From contig OX637797.1 of the NCBI GenBank assembly GCA_951802425.1, positions 3,596,001 to 3,660,000 of the forward strand: DNA of 64,000 nucleotides, given 5' to 3'. The number at the start of each line of letters is the position of its first letter. Position 1 is the first letter of the stretch. This DNA is from Clavaria fumosa (taxonomy: Eukaryota; Basidiomycota; Agaricomycetes; Agaricales; Clavariaceae). This document shows positions 23,537 through 34,368 of the stretch, piece after piece. The translations under genes and the position numbers were made by a program. Below the pieces are notes generated by a model. The model made no database searches and had not been told where the DNA came from. It worked only from the letters and a program-made list of their open reading frames with translations.

Positions 23537-26500
23537 GACGATCCAACCCCCATACTCGCGCGGGCCGCAACTAGTTCCTCTTCCCCTCAATTTCCTCGTG
23601 ACCTTTCTAATACTCCCATTGCTTCCCAGTCTTCCCAATCCTTCCTCATAAAGACACAAATACCAGATTTCAGCTCGATTCCCTTAAATACTCTTGTTGA
23701 TTGCAGCGCATCAATGAATTTCATCGATTTCACCCTCACGAACTCCCATCCAAACCTCTTAATGCCACTTCTGCAACCTCTACCACTTCAATACTTCGAC
23801 GGAAGTTCCTCCAGTTCCAATATAACCCACTACGTCCATGCTAGTACGAAATTCCCCGATGATACTATCCAATCCATTAAGTTCCTCATCACTAAAACTC
23901 ATCCTCTCACTCCTGTGGTTCTAGGGCTCGATTGGTTGCAAACCTGGAACCCTAGGATCGATTGGACCAACCTCACTTTCAGTTTCAGACAGACAGCCCG
24001 CTCCGCGACTATCCCTCTCACTCTTCTGGACGCGAAACCCCCGAGTAAACCTTCCCCTGACCTCGCGAACTCGATACTGAAACCCTCTAAACCCCCACGA
24101 GTTCAATTGGTCAAGGCTACCACGCTTCGTCGCTTGGAGCAACAAGGAGAATTTATAGGTCTCCTATATTTCCAACCCACGAACAACCCCCATGACAACA
24201 AATCCATACTCGCAAGTTCCGCAACCACTCAACCCCCTCCAAAACCCGAAGAAACAGTCCCGCACGAGTATCACGACTTCCTGGATGTCTTTTCTGAAGA
24301 TCTAGCCTGGGAACTACCTCCGCACCGCGACTACGACCACCGAATCGAACTTGAAGAAGGTGAAACACCTCCTCATGGGAAGCTATATAACATGTCAGAA
24401 GTGGAGTTAAAAACGTTGAAAGATTATTTGGATGACATGTTGGATAAGGGCTTCATTCGGCTGTCGAAATCCCCCGCAGGTGCACCGGTACTCTTCGCGA
24501 AGAAGAAAGATGGAGGCCTTCACCTCTGTGTCAATTATCAAGGTCTCAACAAGATTACCTGCAAAAATCGTTACCCTATCCCCCAAATTGAGACCCTTGT
24601 CAACCAATTGCGCTTGGCCAAAATCTACTCGAAGATCGACCTCCGTGTTGGGTATAACAACATGAGGATAGCTGAAGGAGACGAGTGGAAAACTGCGTTC
24701 TGCACTCGCTACGGTGCGTTCGAATATCTTGTCATGCCGTTTGGACTCACGAATGCACCCGCGACCTTTCAGCACCTCATGAACGATATCTTCCACGATC
24801 TGGTTGATGTCAACGTAGTAGTCTACCTCGACGACATCTTAATCTACTTGGACAACCTCGAACAGCATTGCAACCACGTCCGAGAGGTCCTACAACGTCT
24901 ATGCAAGGAAGACTTACATGCGCGACCCGAGAAGTGTGATTTCCACACCACGACGGTCAAATACCTTGGAGTTATAGTGTCCCCCGATGGAATTGCCATG
25001 GATCCTTCAAAAATACAGGCCATTCTAAGTTGGCCCGTACCCACGAAGATCTGCGACCTTCAGAGCTTTCTAGGCTTTGCTAATTTCTATTGAAGATTCA
25101 TAGATAACTATTCCGGCATCGTTATTCCACTAACGCAACTCCTCCGCAAGGACATGCCTTGGAAGTGGAGCCCACGATGCCAAGAAGTCTTCGATATCCT
25201 CAAACAAGCCTTTACCGAAGCTCCCGTCCTCTGGCACTACGACCCCGACCACCCCATTACCCTCGAATGCGACGCTTCCGACTACGCCATAGTGGCCATT
25301 CTCTCCCAAACCAATCCCGCGACTAACGAGCTACGTCCCATTGCTTTCCATGCACATACAATGATCGCTGCAGAGCTCAACTACGACATTTACAACAAAG
25401 AGCTCCTCATGATACATGATGCATTCAAGCAATGGAGAGCGTACCTCAAAGGCGTGTGATACCAAATTCAGGTCTTTTCAGACCACAACAACCTACGATA
25501 TTTCACCACCACGAAGCAACTCAGTCGCCGACAAGCCCGCTGGGCAGAGTATCTTTCCAGTTTCGATTATATTATTCATTATTGAGCAGGAAAGTTAGGC
25601 GCGAAGCCAGATGCCCTTATGCGACGACCCGACGTCTACCCGAAGAAGTCCAACCAACCCACGACTAATGCGCAAAACAACAAGGTCACGATACCACCGG
25701 AACTACTTCAAGCAACCATTATCCTCAACGAAGAAGCCCTGATTTTGCGAATTCGACATGCCCCTCGCGACTCCTACTTCTCCAAGAAATCACAGGGCGC
25801 TTCACAAGGTCGTGACAAGGCGTTCTCGCTCTCGCCCGACGGCTCACTACTACTTCATAATGGTAAAATATATGTCCCCGATCACAACTCCCTCCGATTC
25901 GATATCTTATGCTCCAATCACGACCACAAACTACAAGGACATCCAGGTATAAGAAAGACAACCCAGCTAATAAATAGGTTGTTTTTCTGGCCAGGACTCC
26001 GAAAGGACGTAACCGTCTATGTCCGTGGTTGTCACACCTGTGCAAGGGCAAAACCCGTCCGGCACAAACCCTATGGACTCCTCAAACCCTTGCCCATAGG
26101 CGAGCGACCTTGGTCTTCAATTTCGATGGACCATATCGAAGCTCTCCCCCTCTCCGCGACCTTTGACTCGATTCTCGTTGTTGTCTGCCAACTTACAAAA
26201 CAAGCAATCTTTATCTCCACCAACACTACCGACACTGCGAAAGAGTTAGCTCAACATTTCGTCACCCACGTCTTCTCAAAGCATGGGCTACCCGTGGACA
26301 TAGTGTCGGATAGAGGAAGATTATTCGTTTCTAAGTTTTGGTCTTCGTTATGTCAGGCTTTGGATATTACTTCAAATCTTTCCACAGCCTATCATCCTGA
26401 GACCGATGGACAAACCGAATGAGTCAACCAGATCTTGGAGCAATATATACGAATCTATACGAACTACCAACAGGACGACTGGACCCACCAACTTCCACTC

Positions 26501-27190
26501 GCCAAGTTTGTATACAACAACACCCCCCACAGCGTGACTGGTGTCTCCCCGTTCTTCGCGAACAAGGGATACCACCCAAGACTCACGATTTCCCTCGAAG
26601 GGATACCCACGCATGAAGCCCACATGGTCGCGACCGATCTCAAGATGCTCCATTAGCACTTACGAGATCAACTCAAGGTTGCGAACGAGGCCTACTCGCG
26701 CTTTGCGGACAGGAAGAGAGAGGTTACACCGGACTGGAAAGAAGGAACGAAGGTGTGGTTAGACTTGTGGAATGTGAAAACGAAGAGACCGATGAAGAAA
26801 TTGGACTCGAAACGAGCCGGACCTTTCCCCATACTCGCGAAAGTTTTGACTCATGCATATTGTCTCCAGTTACCGAAATCGATGCGAGAAATTCATGACG
26901 TCTTCCATGTTTCGTTACTCGAAAAGGTCTATGATGATGCTTTCCCCCAGTGGCAACAGCAACCCCCGCCCCCTATCAAGGTCAATGGCAAACAACATTA
27001 CGAAGTCGCCGACATACTAGATTCTCGAAGGAGGGGTAGGAAAGTGCTCTACCTTGTACATTGGGAAGGTTACGGACCCGAGGACGACACCTGGGAACCA
27101 ATAGAGTCACTTTCCAGATCGAAGGAACTCCTCCAGGACTTCCATGCGACCTACCCGGAAAAACCTCGCACAACTCACGCAACTCAATAA
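23490..27190 (+). pseudogene. Pol of B1: protease, RT, RNase H, integrase, chromodomain (several stops)
   Basis: Protease LVDCSASMNFID (about 23695; B2 has DCGA), RT with intact YLDD (24824-24835), RNase H (LECDASDYAIVAIL, about 25260), integrase HHCC (HDHKLQGHPGIRKTTQ.. CHTCARAK) and D/D/E (SMDHIEALP, VSDRGRLFV, and E in NQILEQYI), GPFPILAK, then chromodomain (YEVADILDSRRRGRKVLYLV, about 26998-27120). Stop TAA 27188. Premature stops are TGA 25091, 25457, 25583 (shared with B2) and 26420, and TAG 26654. A small insertion after 25457 shifts the frame. The glycine of the protease DxGA motif is Ser. This copy is inactive. Confidence 0.9.
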
Positions 27191-27288
27191 ATTTCCTCAC
27201 CTCTTTCTCGTTTTTTCTTCACTTTCTCACTTCGGACTTCACAGCAATTCATATATACGCAATAAAAATACAACAAGAAAACTTTTAT

Positions 27289-29397
27289 CTACTGGTCGCG
27301 AGCTTTTTCCTTCCCCTTTCGCAACCCTTCTACTCCTTCCCCGCCTTCCACACTTGCGACTTTTTCCTTTTCCCCCTTCTCCTCCTCTCCAGCCCCAGGA
27401 ACCCTCAACTCAAAACCCCAATTGTCCACCCTTGGAATATCCAACAGCTCCCTCCTCACACGATGTTGCTCCTGCTCTGCCCATTGCTCTACCCACGATG
27501 GGAGTTCTTCTGGCGACTTCATCAAAAGGTCTTCATAGGTGAAGAAGACCGTCTCGAGGCCTCGCCGTCCTCGAAAGCGAGCCTCGCGGAGCTCACCGAC
27601 CATACTCGCACATTGGTCGCGCAACTCTAAAAACTAATCTTCAGTTTGTTGCTAAAAACAAAACCCGCGAGGACTTACCTTTTTCCCGCTCCCTCGACAC
27701 CTTCAACTCCTTTTCCATCCTCTCTACAGTCGCGAACAAACCTACAAAACAAAGATTAGTTTGTGTTATACTCGCAACTATGGAACTTACTTCGTTCCGA
27801 TTCCTCGGCCTCCTCCAGCTCGACCTTATGGTCTAGATAAACACAAATAACAGATTAGTCCACCTTCATACCCGCGACCACTAAAACTTACTGTTCTCCG
27901 ACTCTTCGGTCTCTTCCAATCTTCGCCGGACGTCCCCCAACTCCACCCTCCAACCTAAACCAATAAGAAGATTAATTCGCGATCTCACGGAGTAGAATGA
28001 TGACTGACCTTCCGCCTCCTTTTTCATCGCTGCAATCACCCTGCTCACCTCCTCGAACTCCTTGCGCATCCCCTCTGCCCCCATTAACAATCCTATAGAC
28101 GCGAATGAGTCAACTTCATACTCGCGACTATTTCACTTACCCTCTTTCTCCTTCTGCAACTTCTCCAACTCCCGGCGCGCATTTCTCAACTCGACTTCTT
28201 GGTCTGAATCACACGGAAGTCAATCTACAAGGCATCAATTCGAGTAAAAACTTACCTTGCCACTCCCCATGGAGTGCCTCAAACTCCTTTTCCGCTCCCT
28301 CAGCCTGCGTCATCAATTCCGCGACTTCCGCGACCTCCTTGCCTTTGCCAATAAAAGTCGTGAGCTCAGTATGAAACTACGGGAACCAGGACAAACTGAT
28401 ATTCACCTTTCTTGCCCCACCGTAACGCCTCCAACTCACGCTTAGCTGCCGCCAATTCCACCTCCAATTCCGTCTCCCGATGCGACTTGTATACCCATGC
28501 TATCTTCTTCGTGGGTTCTGCGAGTTGCTGATGGAGCGTTGCAAGCTCCCGTTCCAGATCCATCCTGGGGACCAAGGTCCCCGCAACCTTTCCTTCTCCC
28601 TCCACCAACCCCTTCGATGACGACGGCTTCGCCACTTGCCTCCTTGTTGACGGACCAGGCGTCGGCGACCACGACCTTGTCCTTGCTCGCTTTCCGCGTA
28701 CCGCTCGCGTTGGGGTCACCGGAATCGTAATAGTGGGGAGTTTGGCTCCCACTCGACTCGCGACTGTTGGGGTTGCTGTCGCAGCTGATCCTGGTGTCTC
28801 TGCCCGCCGCAGAGCCTCATCGATTTGCACGTCGCTCCATCCGAATTCGGCCTTGACGCGCCATCGATGAAATTCCTGGACCCAGGAACACTTCCCATGG
28901 TCCTCTGCGCACTGGCGACACTTGCCGGCAGTGCTGCACACACACTGTCGGCCCTTTGCGATGCAGTTATCACAATCCTGGAATGTAACAATCAGAAGAA
29001 ATGAATGGGAATGAGAACTACTATTATGCACCTCTCGTTCCCTTTCGTTCCACTCTTTGTTCTCCATCACTGACCCTATTTTCTTCCAAGCTTTTAGGAA
29101 GTCCGCGGGCGACAGGTCAGCTTCGCCCGCAACGTTCTCCACCACCCCGCTTGACTCTGCGACGTCACTCGCAGTCTTATTCGTACTCGCAACGTTGCCT
29201 CGCATCTTGCGGTGGCCCGCAGCTTCACAAAGACGTGCGCATCGCTCTTGCTCAGCCTTTTGATGGGCCAGCGCGTCTTCTAGGATCCCCAGATTGAGGC
29301 TGGGTTCCGTTTCGTCGTATATGCGCATTTCGCGCATGACCTCGTTCTCGTCCTTGTTGGTTTCAGTTTCGTGTTGTTTGATGAAAGCAGAGACCAT
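27289..29397 (-). CDS. Antisense multi-exon gene of B1: cysteine-cluster plus coiled-coil protein
   Basis: Runs opposite to gag-pol from ATG 29397, about 115 bp inside the 3' LTR, to TAG 27289, about 100 bp past the pol stop. I infer nine exons and eight introns of about 45-70 nt. Clear donors (GTAAGT, GTGAAT, GTCAGT) lie at about 28398, 28254, 28136, 28010, 27890, 27795 and 27678, and a GTGCAT..CCAG intron at 28978-29031. The N-terminal segment includes AEFLKAWKKIGSV-like residues. A cluster CDNC-x6-CVC-x5-CRQC-x6-C follows, then a basic Ser/Thr/Pro stretch (GKRARTRSWSPTP). A long heptad coiled coil leads to a conserved end (FFTYEDLLMKSPEELPSWVE). The family is unknown to me; it may be a nucleic-acid-binding regulator. 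The promoter must lie in or near the 3' LTR on the opposite strand. Confidence 0.75.
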
Positions 29398-30805
29398 GGT
29401 GGTTGGACTTAGAGAAAAATTTCGGGTGTCGTGACCTGATCAACAAACATTGCGCTGACTAATCATCACATGATCTCCACTCTCACAGGGCTCGAGGCTT
29501 GAAGGGGGGGTAATGTCAGGACCCATTCATTTTTCCTTTACCCAAGCCGACTCCACCAACATCTATGGCCCTCCCGACAACCCTCTACCACCTCGCGTAC
29601 CCCTCTACCCACTTCCGAAACCCACTATCTCCTTCTGGAAACCTCTCCAACCTCCCCCGCGCTCACACGATACTCGCGACCACCATGCTGTACTCGCGAC
29701 ACTTCCTACTACTTCACCCTACGCGCATACTTCACCCGGACCCACCAATCCTACGTGCGACACACCGATACGCGTCTACTTCCACCAGCATGTGACTTGC
29801 CGCGCGGCACCCCCGGCGCTACCACTACCAGCACCAATACGTTACCAGCATTATGACCGTTACTTGCGTTACCAGTGTTACCCACGTGACTACCCGCTGT
29901 AGTAGGCTGTACAGGTGTTGGCTGCAAATAGATGTTCACAGCCAGGTTCTTCAGGGGGTCTTATTACACAATGGGTACACTAGACAGAACCTTGGAGGAT
30001 GTAGAGGTTGAGTGCAAGAGGTTCAGAGAGTGAAAATATACGTTATCCGGAGTATCCGGTATCGGATCCGATAGAGTCCGATGTTTGGATCGAAGGTTCG
30101 AGGGGCCGGCGATGACAAAGGCCAGCAGATCAATAGGTACAACGAAGGGTGAGCTTGCTAAAAGTCGCAGCACGATGTGGGCGTTCAAAAAGCTGGATTT
30201 CCGTATAGTCCGAAGTGTGCTTAAGTACAGTTCTGTAAGTACAGCAAATTGGAATGTATGGAAATGTCCGGAAAACGTATGGAACAGCGCCATGTCGTGT
30301 GAAGGGTTATATGGAGGAGTTATATCACAAGGGAGTTGAGTAGCTCGGAGGAATGAAATGTCCGATGAGTAGCACATGTCCGGACTGCTCGTAAACTGAA
30401 GGAAAGTGGGGCTGGTACAGCAAAGGGGTACTAGGAACAATGGGCAAAGTACTGCAAAGGGTTTGAAACATTCAAATGATTGAATGGTTGAAAGGGATCA
30501 CAATATGAAATTTACAGCATGTTATATGAAATAAAGGAATGGGAATGGAATAGTGAGTATGTCAAGCGCTGACCATGCTAGAGTGATGAAATAGAAAGGC
30601 GTGGGCGGTGTGTGAGACCTGCGGGCTGTGATCGTCACAGGGGATTGAAGACCGGGGAATCTGATATCGGATATATATCGGATGCTATCGGATGTTATCG
30701 GATGGTGTCGGATGGTTATCAGATCGTATCGCGCATAATTTCCTTGGATCGCAAAATATCCGGATAGTCGGTATCTGTCATATTTCTGTGTTTAGACCAC
30801 ATATA

Positions 30806-31784
30806 CAGTGACTCACAAAACTGTTCGAATGTTTTGCACTTTTGAAATGATTCACTTATAACACTCCAAGTAAAATGGCTAAATTTCTGAGGATATTTGT
30901 GAGGATATCCATGCCTCTTGGCTACAACTTTGCTCTACATTATAAAGTACCATTTCCATTTTTGGTAATGTTATGACATCATTTTCTTTGTCATGTCATT
31001 CGAACAGTTTTGTTGCTGACAATTTTATCAGTCAAATGTGTAAGTATTAGTGTTCAATATAGCCTCTTTTTGCCTTCAGCACATCCCCAATCCCTCTAGG
31101 CATGCTTTCAATTAATCCCTGACAAAAATAGAAGCAAGTATCTTATTCCACTCCTCTTCCACCCTTCCCACAACTGTAACACTCCACCTGGTGCCTTTTC
31201 ATACTCTCCAAGCCTCCTGCTAAGATGAATCCACAGATGATCAATGGGATTGAGGTCTGGAGATTGAGTAGGCCATATGAGGGTCTTAAAATCAGGGTCT
31301 TTTAGCCAATTTTTGGCCTGGTGGCTATGGTGCTTGAGTTCCCCATCATGATCATCTGTGGATTCATCTTGGCAGGAGGCTTGGAAAGTATGAAAAGGCA
31401 CCAGGTGGAGTGTTACAGTTGTGGGAAGGGTGGAAGAGGGGTGGAATAAGATACTTGCTTCTATTTTGTCAGGGATTGATTAAAAGCATGCCTAGAGGGA
31501 TTGGGGATGTGCTGAAGGCAAAAGAGGCCATATTGAACACTAATACTTACACATTTGACTGATAAAATTGTCAGCAACAAAACTGTTCGAATGACATGAC
31601 AAAGAAAATGATGTCATAACATTACCAAAAATGGAAATGGTACTTTATAATGTAGAGCAAAGTTGTAGCCAAAAGGCATGGATATCCTCACAAATATCCT
31701 CAAAAATTTAGCCATTTTACTTGGAGTGTTATAAGTGAATCATTTCAAAAATGCAAAACATTCGAACAGTTTTGTGAGTCACTG
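30806..31784. mobile_element. Hairpin Tc1/mariner element (inverted 3' halves)
   Basis: Ends CAGTGACTCACAAAACTGTTCGAA and its inverse, flanked by TA dinucleotides (30804-30805 and 31785-31786). About 435 bp at each side are near-perfect inverted copies (about 30806-31241 and 31350-31784), with a loop of about 110 bp. Both arms contain the same C-terminal transposase coding region in opposite directions, so the unit is one long palindrome. Confidence 0.9.
31108..31401 (-). pseudogene. Tc1/mariner transposase, C-terminal fragment
   Basis: The minus strand contains WPTQSPDLNPIDHLW, the hallmark of Tc1-family DDE transposases, preceded by HDGELKHHSHQAKNWLKD. The spacing between the second catalytic Asp and the last acidic residue is 34 residues, as in DD34 elements, with Asp where Glu is usual. 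The N-terminal DNA-binding domain and the first Asp are missing. The right arm holds the same C-terminus on the plus strand. Not functional as a transposase. Confidence 0.85.
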
Positions 31785-33420
31785 TAATCCTTACACCACC
31801 CGTAGGTCACCTGCATCACTAGCGTCACCCACGTGATCGCTCTTATGACCTCGCGACCTTAACACTCAAACACACCACCAACGGTCAGCTGTATGTACAC
31901 TTCAAATATGCGTCCCTTCTTCTCCTCAGTCGTCTATAATTATGTTACTTCTGATCCAGGAATCCCTCCATAGTTATAGCAACGTATCTACTTATTTAAC
32001 TAGGTCGCGACCCATGATAGGTCATCTTCGCGACCTTACCTATGCATACCTAACCCCTCGCAACCTTAGTAGAACACGCGCCTAGTCACTTTATGACTAA
32101 ACATACCCTGTACTACCATAGTCTTGTCGCCTGGTGACCTCTGTACTTTCCCTTTTCCGTTATACTCTCTGTACACACGTATATAAGTCTCGCATGTACT
32201 TCTCGTACTGTAGACTTGATATTGATGCACATTGGTTTAAGCTTGAGGCTAGTACGCCCTTTGAGCTTGGAACCATCACGATTGATAGGTCTTGTCTCTC
32301 TTGGTGACCACAAGATCGCCAAGACACACTCTACTCTGTCCTAACTCACCCTCTGCACTCCTACAATTCGCGCGATCTAAGTATTCTCTATTATTCGTCT
32401 TGGTACTGATCTTGGAACCCTACAGGTTCACCCGTCAGTTGGCAAAGTCATCGCCTTTACTGACACATTTCTCAACACTGTCACGACCACCGCGACCCTT
32501 CCAACATTGCCTATTTCTTTCACCTTGTCTTTTTCCTTCTCTACACTTCGTCGGTCGACCTCGCGACCTTCTCAGCATTGTCACTTTCTCTCACCTCATC
32601 TATTCCTTTCTTCATGCTTCGTCAGTCGACTTTGCGACCCTCTCAGCATCACCCATTTCCCCCCTCTTCATCAATTACCTCCTTTACGCTTAGTTTACCG
32701 ACTTCACGACCTTCCCAACGATGTCTTCCTCCTCTATACTTGTCTTTCTTCGCTCTTACATCTTCTCAGATGTCTTCACAACCTTCTGGGACTGAGCATT
32801 CTCGACTGTGCTCAACAGTTGATTGGTCTTAGCGAGTTTCCAGCACAGGTCACCAACAAGTCAATCTCCGGCACTACTATCGAGACAGGACAGGCCCTAA
32901 CAATCCCCTCTCAGCATTTGACAACTCCTGGGCCCTGGCATTGATGATCTCCTTCTTGCACTGCTCCACAACACGCTGGAGGGTCCACCTCTGTCATTTG
33001 CTGAACTGAAGGCCTTGGTTGCCATCATCTTCTGAACCAGAAGACTCCTCCCCTCCACTGACAGCCCTGTGGTTATTGTGGAGCCAATTGCAAATTTTCT
33101 ACGAACAGACAAACATCAAATCAACTCAGGAGACACATAAAATGCATAGGTTATGGTGCTAAGATCCTCTGGGACACATTTGTTGTCCTGCTCAGCTGAA
33201 TCCTTGATTTTCGCTTTGATTTGCTTGACAATTTCGAGGCAGTCTTTTGAGTTTGCCTGTCTGTAGGCTACAAGACTTTCTGTGAGTATTTTGGTATACT
33301 CTGGGGTTGTCCACCATGTCATTTTCTTTGCTAGCCTAACTGATAAAGCAGTGGCATTGTTGGGAAGCAAGAATTGGTGTGTCACGTGAGAAAATAACTT
33401 GGCTCACGTGAGTCAATTGT

Positions 33421-34060
33421 CACGCGTTGTGACTGTGACTTGCTGAGGCTGTGCCCGGGACGCCGGGTGTGACAGTCACACTGTGACCGTAACTCTCCAT
33501 AACAATATTCAAAATGTCCTTTGAATATGTGAGCCTTGTGTATTTTTTTAATGTACGAAATTCCACAGCAGTCACATCTTACAGCCAGAGTGATGACGAA
33601 GGTTCGGCTAATGGTCTATCTAAAAGAGGACTAGTACGTTTAGTTTAAACTCCTATTGGTTACGTGCCTGCCAGCACAGCGGCCTCAGGGCCCTGAGGAT
33701 TTTTCGTACCGCCGTATCTGGAGCTTCACGTCTCTTGCGTGAACTCCAGGTATGTGCTATCCTTGTGATCTTTATTACACTACTGAATACACTACATCTC
33801 TCGCATGAACTCCAGTCCTCTCGATCCGAAGCCTTCTCTGCATTATATATATACAATATTGCTTCTGAAGTGAAGCAATGGCACATTTTGATGCAAAATA
33901 ACATAGCTTTGCTCATGTGAATTGTGTGTTGGGAGATGTGACTGTGACTTGTTGTGGCTATGCCCAGGATTACAGGTGTGACTCACACTGTGACCATAGC
34001 TTGGCATCAGAATATCCAAATGCTCTTTGAATATGTGTGTTCTGGGTAAGAGGAGAATGT
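33421..34060 (+). repeat. KDZ-locus repeat modules T1 and T2 with spacer
   Basis: T1 (33421-33535) and T2 (33938-34060) share TGTGACTGTGACTTG, GGCTGTGCCCGGG, GTGTGACAGTCACACTGTGACC and CTTTGAATATGTG with T0. The spacer has a hairpin (GGAGCTTCACG..CGTGAACTCC, about 33719-33748) and a TATATATA tract (33841). This is the intergenic region between the divergent accessory and protease genes, so the modules may act as shared promoter or transposase-binding sites. Confidence 0.65.
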
Positions 34061-34368
34061 ATTGCTATTATTGTAGAAACTAGGAAAAGCTGACTAATGT
34101 CAGCAGAACCTTTGCTTGAATATCTTTGCATAAATTTGTGATACAACTATGGCTCACAATTGTGGTACCAGACAATGTCAGATAGTCATGCTGGTCCACA
34201 GGCTGCACCAAGCACTCAGATGCAGTAGGATGGCAGATGCATAGGTTGTGAACAACACTGTATTTTCCAAAAGATTACCCACTCATAAAGTTAGTGTGGC
34301 TGTGCTGATGCTGTGATAACAGATGTCACATAGTGTGACTGTCGCATACACTTTTGTCGATATCCACC

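Larger units (their letters stand above)
29898..31795. mobile_element. Solo LTR nested in B1's 3' LTR, itself hit by a Tc1 hairpin
   Basis: Starts TGTAGTAGG, ends CCTTACA. The 4-bp target duplication is CCGC on the left and CCAC on the right (one G-to-A change). Without the Tc1 insertion it is about 0.92 kb. It carries many ATCGGAT, TCCGGA and TATCGGATG words (30040-30100, 30660-30780), unlike B or A. No coding. Confidence 0.8.
19984..32902 (+). mobile_element. Full-length Ty3 chromovirus B1 (with nested insertions)
   Basis: Two LTRs (TGTCAGGACCCAT..GGCCCTAACA) flank gag, pol and an antisense gene. The 5-bp target duplication is ATCCC at 19979-19983 and 32903-32907. The span is 12.9 kb, about 11.0 kb without the solo LTR at 29898-31795. 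The element is saturated with TCGCGA-type words. It interrupts an exon of the accessory gene. Confidence 0.95.
29514..32902 (+). repeat. 3' LTR of B1, split by a nested solo LTR
   Basis: Preceded by the polypurine tract GCTTGAAGGGGGGG. The LTR runs 29514-29897, then 31796-32902, with TATATAAG at about 32180-32187. It differs from the 5' LTR mostly by C/T and G/A changes at CpG. Confidence 0.95.
16043..33322 (-). pseudogene. Accessory gene of the KDZ-type transposon locus, multi-exon, interrupted by two retroelement insertions
   Basis: Reading right to left, the pieces are: 33322-about 33150 (MTWWTTPEYTKILTES.. Lys/Glu-rich), about 33100-32908 (..QRWTLQRVVEQCKKEIINA, one internal TGA), then across B1 at 19978-19841 (LSSYRHARTEICQELTQEEH, ending at donor GTGAGT), 19400-19209 (SVPWDLLTDHEGWPILPLEL, LKEILRSFFTITYR), then across the LTR insertion at 16958-16625 (KKVAVPWQLIADALHKFIPH), 16560-16330 (acidic), and 16288-16043 (basic tail, stop). 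From memory this layout matches an abundant agaricomycete family of unknown function often seen near KDZ elements: an N-terminal KxY/HMG-like segment, then two VPW motifs. It diverges from the protease gene across a repeat-rich spacer. B1 interrupts coding sequence, so the gene is dead. Confidence 0.6.

Noticed and set aside
31350..31784. Calling two separate Tc1 insertions in opposite orientation
   Set aside because: There is only one pair of TA-flanked outer ends; the inner junction has no TIRs, so it is one hairpin element.
33421..33535. Palindromic GTGTGACAGTCACAC as a terminator or CRISPR-like repeat
   Set aside because: Eukaryotic context, only a few dispersed copies, no regular spacers.
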